Shown here one piece after another: positions 57,660-64,000 of a stretch of 64,000 bases of DNA. Source of the stretch: Paralichthys olivaceus. Lineage: Eukaryota > Chordata > Actinopteri > Pleuronectiformes > Paralichthyidae. Below the pieces are notes generated by a model. The model saw only the letters and a list, made by a program, of their open reading frames with translations, was not told the DNA's origin and did no database searches. Position numbers and translations under genes: made by a program. The stretch spans positions 268,001 through 332,000 of the forward strand of contig NC_091112.1 of assembly GCF_024713975.1 (NCBI RefSeq). The letters run 5' to 3'. Position 1 is the first letter of the stretch. Each line of letters starts with the position of its first letter.

Positions 57660-60113
57660 ATGGCGGCGGCGGTGATGAGAGGATTCTGTTCTCTGATGAT
57701 TCTGGTTTTTACTTCGAGTCAAAGTTTGTTCGAGCGACAGGTGAGAAAAACCGCGATAACGACACTGGTGAGAAAAACCGCGATAAGTTAGTGAAGTCAA
57801 ATCTGAGCACGAGTCAGAAAACAACAAACTCAGGAAGTGAAACTTCGTTCACTTCGTTCCTGTTTCAGATTAAAAGCGTTTGTTGAAACTAGTTGAACTG
57901 TTGAAAACGTTTCTCTCGGTTGATCTGATCTTTAGATCTGGATTCACAGATGTCATCTTTTTAAGATCGTCTCTGATCAAATATTACAAATGTCAAATGG
58001 CAAATAAATCAACTAATTTATAAAGAATTGGTTGAATAGGAAGTGATGTAATCATTCTTTATGAAATAAAGTAGCTGTGACTGTAATGCAGAATATTGAA
58101 AGTCTATAAAGCCACGTACATCTCAAGTGACATTTAGTTATCTTTAATTTGAAAGTTTTTGTTTTTTAAGAGGAAATATGAAACTATGAACTGATTCTGT
58201 AGAATTTAAATTTAATGCTGTGATTAGATTTCCATCGTTGTTGATTATAACTGATCCCCCCCGTCCTTCAGTTGTTAGTAACGATGAACCCCGGCCTGAA
58301 ATCGCCGCCTCCTGGTGGCGACCTACTGAGTGTGAGAGCTTTGGGAGACAACGATACACTGCACTACCTGTTCTGCAGCCAGGGGGCGCCAACGCTGCTG
58401 CTCATCCACACCAACTCTTCTTCTTCTACTGTCCAGGTCAGAGTTGATCTCAGAATACGGAAAATATTTCTGATGACTGAGTTTCAAAACTATTCTGTTC
58501 ATTTTCATTTTTTAAATAAACGCCTTGATCGCTCGCTTTAAATGTTGCACCGATGATCCCACAGGGGGCGATGTCTGGAGGAGTTTTCCAGCCTCGGTTT
58601 CGTTGTTGTTTGAAAACTCTAGCTTGTGTTTGAGTCTGAGCAGAATCGTTTTCTGGACCGGTGAGGTCCTCCTAATATTCTGACGTGTTCCCACGTAGGT
58701 GGATTGGCCTCTGTTTTTGGCTCGTAACACCAGCGGCAGCCTGAGGGTGGAGCCGGAGCGCAGCATCCTGTACAGCACTGCTGTCGTCTTCAGCAGGGTC
58801 AGAAACATTAATACATTCAATCAATCTGTCCACCTTAAATCAGTCTGTCCACCTTTAGTTTTCATCGCTGAATCTTGTTCCTGTCTCAGTTGCTGGAGTA
58901 CGATGACGTTAATGACACGGCCGATTCGACCTCTGACCTTTTCCCACCGTACGAGCTAAAGAACTTCACCTGGTCTCGTCTCAACCTGACGGATGCGACC
59001 GCCCGGCTCTGCGGCGCCGTCACAAACGTCTCCAGTGGGGCGCTCTGCCTGCAGGTCTGTTGGCATGGTGACACCAGGGTCACATGAAAAATAGGATATG
59101 ATGTAACTTAACAGGATGTGATGTCATCCACACAGAGGGTCGTATTTATTTAAAAAATCAAACAAAATGATTTATTGATCTTTTTCTTCCAGTTGTCAGT
59201 ATTTGGCTCTGATGGGCGTGGTCAGCCATGGCCCCGCCTCATACACACAGCTGACTCCTCCCAGTTGGAGGTGTGGCTTGACGGTGTGTCGCCGCGAGCA
59301 GCTCGTTCCAGGTTCCTATTGGAGCTGCAGGCGGTGGGCGGGGCTTATCCTCTGAGCAGGGTGGAGGTTCATCGATCGATCGACGACGAGTATACGCCGT
59401 CAATATTCAAGGTAATCAATAATTCAACCAAACTTTACTGATACAACAGGAAACACAAAGATCAGAATCCTTTCGTCAGAATAATTAGAGGATCAATAAC
59501 TGATCTGTTTCTGTCACCATGGAAACAAGCAGGGACGTTTAATGTAGACTCTTGATTTTAGATTCCCGTTGATCTGATTCTCGACCTCTCAGGCGTCTCA
59601 TTGGGTTTCGTCGGCGAACGGCAGCTCTGATGTCGAGAGTTTTGTGCAGTGGAAGCCGGTGGCATACCGTCGGTCTGATCCCGCTCTGGAGGACGCCACG
59701 CCATGCAGCCATTCCGACCCCCGGCCACAGAGCGCCGAGACTGTGGCGGCAGCGTCTGCTCTGATCCGAGCATTTTACTCAGAACCGGAAACGTTCGGGC
59801 TCAACGTGAGCTTCGGCCTCGCTGGAGAACCGTTCTACAACAGCACCAAGTTCCTCAGCTGGTCAGTCACCTGCTCTCTGATTGGATGATTTCTGGTGAG
59901 TTGAATCCTCCTCCTGACATGTCGCCACTCTTCCTCAGGACCGTGTTGGTGGGCGTCGGCTCGCCTCCTGTCGACTCGTTCTCGACGATGGTTGTCGTCA
60001 TCATGGCGGTTGGTCTGGGAACTCCTGTGATCCTCTTGTTGCTGGGCGGACTCTGGGTCTGTGTGCGTAAGAAGGCTGCAGATTCAACGACAGCTTATGA
60101 GCCAATCAACTGA
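57660..60113 (+). CDS. glmp: Glycosylated lysosomal membrane protein
   Basis: Type I lysosomal membrane glycoprotein that partners and stabilises the transporter MFSD1 in mammals. Exons: 57660-57740, 58272-58436, 58699-58797, 58890-59054, 59193-59411, 59593-59861, 59939-60113. Phases agree, giving 390 aa (human 406). A signal peptide (about 1-22) is followed by a luminal region with nine Asn-X-Ser/Thr sequons (for example NTSG, NFTW, NLTD, NVSS, NSTK), a membrane helix near 349-374 (MVVVIMAVGLGTPVILLLLG) and a short cytoplasmic tail ending YEPIN, a YxxI lysosomal sorting motif that also ends the mammalian protein. ATG at 57675 is an alternative start in the same frame. Convergent with jtb. 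Confidence 0.94.
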
Positions 60114-60218
60114 GGACCGGGCCGCAGCCAATGAGATCACAGAGACTATTTTTTTTAGACATCACTCTACTGAAGACCCGCCTGACCGTCCAGACAGCCA
60201 ATCAGAACCCAGGTTTTT

Positions 60219-60224
60219 AATAAA
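60219..60224 (+). terminator. glmp: glmp poly(A) signal
   Basis: AATAAA about 105 bases after the stop codon, then T-rich DNA. Confidence 0.6.
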
Positions 60225-60995
60225 TTAATTTATTGATTTTTATTACGTATAATTAATCAGTAATCAATATTATAAGTAATCAACAGATTCACATTCAAGA
60301 TAATTTTGGATTTTAAATATTTTAAATCAAACAGTTGATGTTTAAAATGTCTTCGGAAATATTTAGTTTATATATTTTTATTTCTGTTTTATTATTTTCA
60401 CTGGTTTTCACTCAGTCAAGACTCAGGAACAAAACTTTGACCAAATTATTTATAAAACAAAAGTTTTGTATCAATAAAAACGTTGTTGGCGTTGAAGCTT
60501 CAGAATATTTACAATTTTACTTCCCGATGTTAAGTTGAACGTCATGTGACGCTGGTCATCGCATCACAAGATAAAAAGTTTAATTTAGAATAAATTCAAC
60601 TTTAAAATGGCCACTTTAAAGTTTAAGACTTTCTCTGGTGTTTTTTCTTCAGTTGCAGAAACACGTGAGTTTTTTGTGAGTTTTATTCTCTCGTTTCAGT
60701 TCAGACATTTTTAACAAACTGCGTCTAAAACTGTTGATTTAGTCAGAAAAACAAACATTTAATAAAATCTGAAGACAAACGTTTGTTCAACAATGAAACG
60801 TCACCTGTCGATCATCGTGTTCAGTCCAATTAGACGACAACAGTCCGACGTGCCCCTCCATAGATTTATGTGTGAACTGTGCAGCAGGGACCAATCAGAG
60901 CCCAGCGTGTGGTGAGGTCGACCAATCAGGTGAAGGACAGATTAGAAAACAGAGCGAAGAGTCAACATGAGAACTGGGTTCTGACCTGATTCACC
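60225..60995. other. glmp-jtb convergent spacer
   Basis: AT-rich with no supportable gene. The far end holds the candidate jtb poly(A) signal on the minus strand (TTTATT at 60996-61001). Confidence 0.45.
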
Positions 60996-61001
60996 TTTAT
61001 T
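60996..61001 (-). terminator. jtb: jtb poly(A) signal candidate
   Basis: AATAAA on the minus strand, about 390 bases after the jtb stop codon. Confidence 0.45.
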
Positions 61002-61389
61002 TGTTTCATATTGAAAATAAGTTTGAACAATTTACATTTACACAGTTGAATTCTCCATTAAGATTGAATTACTTGACACCAGGTTGAATTTACGTTAATG
61101 ACGACTTGATGTCTCAGTGGTTTAAGTCTGAAATCAAATTCCTGGAGAATTCAACTTTTGAATTGTACGAGTGAAGATCTTGATAAAGTAAAAGATTCAG
61201 ACTTTTCTGTTCTTGGTTCTGACTTTATGTCGCCTCCTCCCGTCATGTTAAATAAAGTTTGGATTGAAGAAAAAAAAGTCCAGTTTCCTGCAGGTTCCTT
61301 TCGTCCTGATCGACCTCCGTACGTCTTCAGACCGAACTCTCAACTCGCACATTAAAATACTGTCCAGGACCAGATCAGGTCCTCGAGTC

Positions 61390-62811
61390 CTAGATGGACT
61401 CAATTTGTCGACGGACTTTCTCCGATGCGAGGCGGTCGAGCCATCGCTGACGGACGACCACCACGATGGCGAAGACAACCGTCAGAGCCAACATGGCCGC
61501 TTCGAACTTCCAGAAGAGATGCTCCTCCATCACGGCTGATCGACAGCTGCGGAGGGAGGCGGTTACTCGGTTTATTCATACGAATTGTAATGTACAGTTT
61601 CCATGACGATGTACAATAACACTAATGAAGATATTTTAACAATATTAAACAGATGCTTTTAAAATGACATAAAACTGCTAAAGATCATGTCTGTATTCAT
61701 GTCGGTGGACGTCTGACCTCTTGTACTCGTCTTTGTTGGATCTGGTGCAGTTGATTCTCTCTACATAACCCGTCTGTTCACAGGACGACCACGACTTCTG
61801 AAAGACAAAGACGTCAAGAAGTGTTCTGGAACCTAGACGCTCCAACATGTCACATCCTCGAACGTATAAAAACACTTACAGTCTGGAAGGTGTTACACTG
61901 CGAACACGCTGAGGTCACAATAAAGTCCTCCAGCAGCCAGCAGGGGGAGACCACAGGTTTCACTGCTGCAGAAGAAAGTCAGGGTTCATTTTCCCAGAAG
62001 TCTTTGCTCTTGTCCGGAGACATTTTGATTTTATTGTTGTGATTTTCAGTTTGTTTCCTGTTACCTGTAGTTTTGTCCTCACTCAGCAGGGCGGCTCCAA
62101 ACACTCTGAAACACAAGTTGTAACACACTGGATCGTGTTACTGTTTTCTACTTTATCTCTGGTCTCCTTCACTGACGGAAACATCTGTCTGCAGCTGTTT
62201 GAACCATGTGAAGAACTTTGTAAATGTGTGCAAAGTTCATTATTTCATATTTCTATAAGTTTGACGCCTCACTGTACCATGACATTGTATATCTCAGATA
62301 ATAACACTGCCATCTTGTGGTGATAATGTTACTCGCAGTCTGTGCAGTACTGATCGTGGTATCGAGGTCCTGTCTCAGGGTCAGCTGTCAATCATGACGT
62401 CTCCGCCTGTTTTTATATCATCAATAACTAATTAAACCAAACGGATGAGAAACACTTGAACAAACATCAGTGAGATGAGAACGAGCTGAAATGTATTTAA
62501 CATCTACTTTGAATTTTCATCCCATTTACTAACACGGAGGAGGGATTTAAGACCTATACTGCATGCAGCCACCAGGGGGCGATCAAGATACTAGGGCTTC
62601 ACTTTTGTTAGCTGTCACGTCGTCCATCTTTGTGTACAGTTTATGATTCAGAGTCAGCGTCCTCAACAATCTAACGGTTAGTGGTTATATTCTGCAACTG
62701 TGACCTCGGCGTACGGACTGACCTCAGGGAAACGAGACCCCAGAAAAGAGCGTGGAGGACGAGAACTCGGGGACGACAACACGCCACAGGGATCCGACAG
62801 TCGCTCTCCAT
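61390..62811 (-). CDS. jtb: Jumping translocation breakpoint protein (JTB)
   Basis: Small single-pass membrane protein linked in mammals to cytokinesis, Aurora B regulation and mitochondria. Minus-strand coding exons in transcript order: 62811-62723, 62105-62065, 61965-61880, 61797-61718, 61546-61390. Phases agree, giving 150 aa (human 146). An N-terminal hydrophobic segment (VLVLHALFWGLVSL) is the likely signal peptide. The Cys-rich luminal domain has SPCWLLEDF, CSQCNTF, CEQTGYVERINC and a CRSAVMEEHLFWKFE segment leading to a membrane helix near 113-130. The cytoplasmic end, RQRWLDRLASEKVRRQIESI, matches the human C-terminus almost residue for residue. The start is the only ATG that places the hydrophobic segment as a leader. 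Gene order next to glmp differs from human, where the two genes are about 2 Mb apart. Confidence 0.94.
62379..62650 (+). mobile_element. Dispersed repeat, copy 2
   Basis: Same family as 48606-48790: GTCAGCTGTCAATCATGACG at the start, AAGACCTATACTGCATGCAG and CCACCAGGGGGCGATCAAGA later, and an end with CGTCGTCCATCTTTGTGTAC. It is longer than copy 1 and is in jtb intron 1 of the coding region. Confidence 0.65.
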
Positions 62812-63540
62812 TAGACTACTCCTCCACCAGGACGCCGCGGCAGCCACCCTGACACCGAGCGATACTGTTCACTGATTCCTGTCAGTCTGTTTACATGATG
62901 GATCCACTGACCTGTTTACTTCTGGCTCCAGGCTGCTGGAACCTGAAACATGACATAGATCAATCAATGGGTTGGATCATTCACATGTTCACATTTTCAG
63001 CCTCAGCAACACAAACATCACACATTCAATCTGATTAAAACTTAAAACGATCAGAAAGAAGATCTTATGTTGGATTCGTGTAGTTTTTCTACTTAAATGT
63101 CTTTAAGTTTAAATTAAATGAACTCTGACGTAGTTTTCTGTGATCAATAAAAGAACTTGTGTTCTGAACAGAAGATAAACTCTGAGGTTCGATCCATGAA
63201 ACCGATGATGTCATCAAACGTTTCTCTTCTGCAGACTCAAAACAAAGGCGTTAGCACGTTGGCTAAGATGCTAACACAGCTGCAATGATGTTCTACAGTT
63301 TATTAATAATTACAATGACACATTTTATTTAGTTTGAAGCTGAGGGAACAACCGACAATAAACCGGTTTCAATAAAAGATGTGAACAGTCCAGCTGCTTG
63401 CCTGCTAATGCTAACAGTTAGCCTCTTACCATTGTACTCCGATGTATGCTAACGTTAGCTAGTTTAGCTCCAGCTCAGAACACACGGTAATCCGCTGAAA
63501 CAGCCGCCATTTTGAATCCAGCGCGGGAACCGAGAAGAAG
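62812..63540 (-). promoter_or_regulatory. jtb: jtb 5' untranslated exons and promoter
   Basis: Minus-strand exon 2 probably begins at 62942 (acceptor TGTTTCAG|GTTCC). Exon 1 ends at 63430 with the donor CAATG|GTAAGA. Exon 1 contains ATG at 63510 opening a 12-codon upstream ORF, and its last three bases form another ATG that would open a 10-codon ORF into exon 2. The region near 63480-63660 is CpG-rich with an AAAATGGCGGC motif. Confidence 0.45.
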
Positions 63541-64000
63541 AAGTTTTCACCGGTTTAACGATTTAACGATTCAACGAAGCGACTCAACGTGAACCGGATC
63601 AAAGTACCGACTGTTACCGAAAGTGTCCGCGGCCTCACACCGACATGTTCCCGTTAAACACACCGTACACTTCCTGCAATCCCTCTTCAGAATAAAAGCA
63701 CTGCTTCATTACGTATGTATATAAACACTCTAGATTATAACTAATGTCAACAAATCACGTAGTGACTCACATAATATATATTTATATACATACATATATT
63801 TAACCGCAATATTCCTCGTCCAGTTGCCTTCGTACGTCTGAAAACACACTGACCTGTTTGAGAATCTTCAGATTTATTTTCATAGCTTTTACTTTGAAGA
63901 CAAACGTGCGTCACCTCCTGTCCCCGTCTTGTTATTTCCGGTGTGTTGGAAACGGAAACGTCAGACTGACACAGAGGTTGACGTCATCAGAGTGACTCCT
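63541..64000. other. Right-edge sequence, no gene resolved
   Basis: CpG-containing DNA upstream of jtb, an AT-rich tract near 63770-63810, then GC-richer DNA near 63900-64000 (TTATTTCCGGTGTGTTGGAAA) that could be the promoter of a gene beyond the window. Confidence 0.35.

Noticed and set aside
61158-61619. Plus-strand frames at the left end of jtb
   Set aside because: Antisense of jtb's last exon, whose minus-strand protein matches the JTB C-terminus.

Overview
The window is vertebrate nuclear DNA, almost certainly from a spiny-rayed (percomorph-type) teleost. Short GT-AG exons spell proteins that align end to end with well-known vertebrate families. Introns and spacers are full of (CA)n/(TG)n microsatellites, minisatellites and short dispersed repeats typical of fish. 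Seven genes were reconstructed exon by exon by checking reading phase across each junction, plus the 3' part of an eighth. No search or alignment was run; family calls rest on recognising the proteins.

Layout, left to right: (1) 1-1291, last exons of a C2H2 zinc-finger gene (+). (2) About 2740-22400, npr1, the membrane guanylate cyclase receptor for natriuretic peptides (+): a likely 5' untranslated exon near 2850-3135 and 21 coding exons, 6136-21621, 1059 aa. (3) 24309-33721, ints3, Integrator subunit 3 (+), 29 exons, 1017 aa. (4) 35122-35703, a single-exon gene with the N-terminal motifs of the C2CD4 family but no C2 domain (+). (5) 36100-44626, gon4l/udu, a chromatin regulator (+), 1370 aa. 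(6) 46514-50603, a PDIA3/ERp57-type disulfide isomerase (+), 489 aa, with an unusual second active site. (7) 51839-56446, cct3, chaperonin TRiC subunit gamma (+), 540 aa. (8) 57660-60113, glmp, a lysosomal membrane glycoprotein (+), 390 aa. (9) 61390-62811, jtb (-), 150 aa, with a likely 5' exon near 63430-63540, convergent with glmp.

NPR1, INTS3, GON4L, CCT3, GLMP, JTB and C2CD4D all lie in human 1q21-q22, so the block is conserved synteny of housekeeping and receptor genes, not a functional operon. The zinc-finger gene and the PDIA3-type gene are the members that do not fit that human block.

The unusual content is in three places. The proteins: a CPHC active site in the PDIA3-type protein and a C2-less C2CD4 relative. 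The splice sites: many lie against, or are built from, tandem repeats, including a 76-nt hairpin intron, a duplicated donor, a minisatellite acceptor, a 28-C acceptor tract and an in-frame 111-nt intron. The dispersed repeats: tRNA-derived SINEs, a LINE reverse-transcriptase relic and several short families present more than once. No CRISPR array, prokaryotic system, rRNA or functional tRNA gene was seen.
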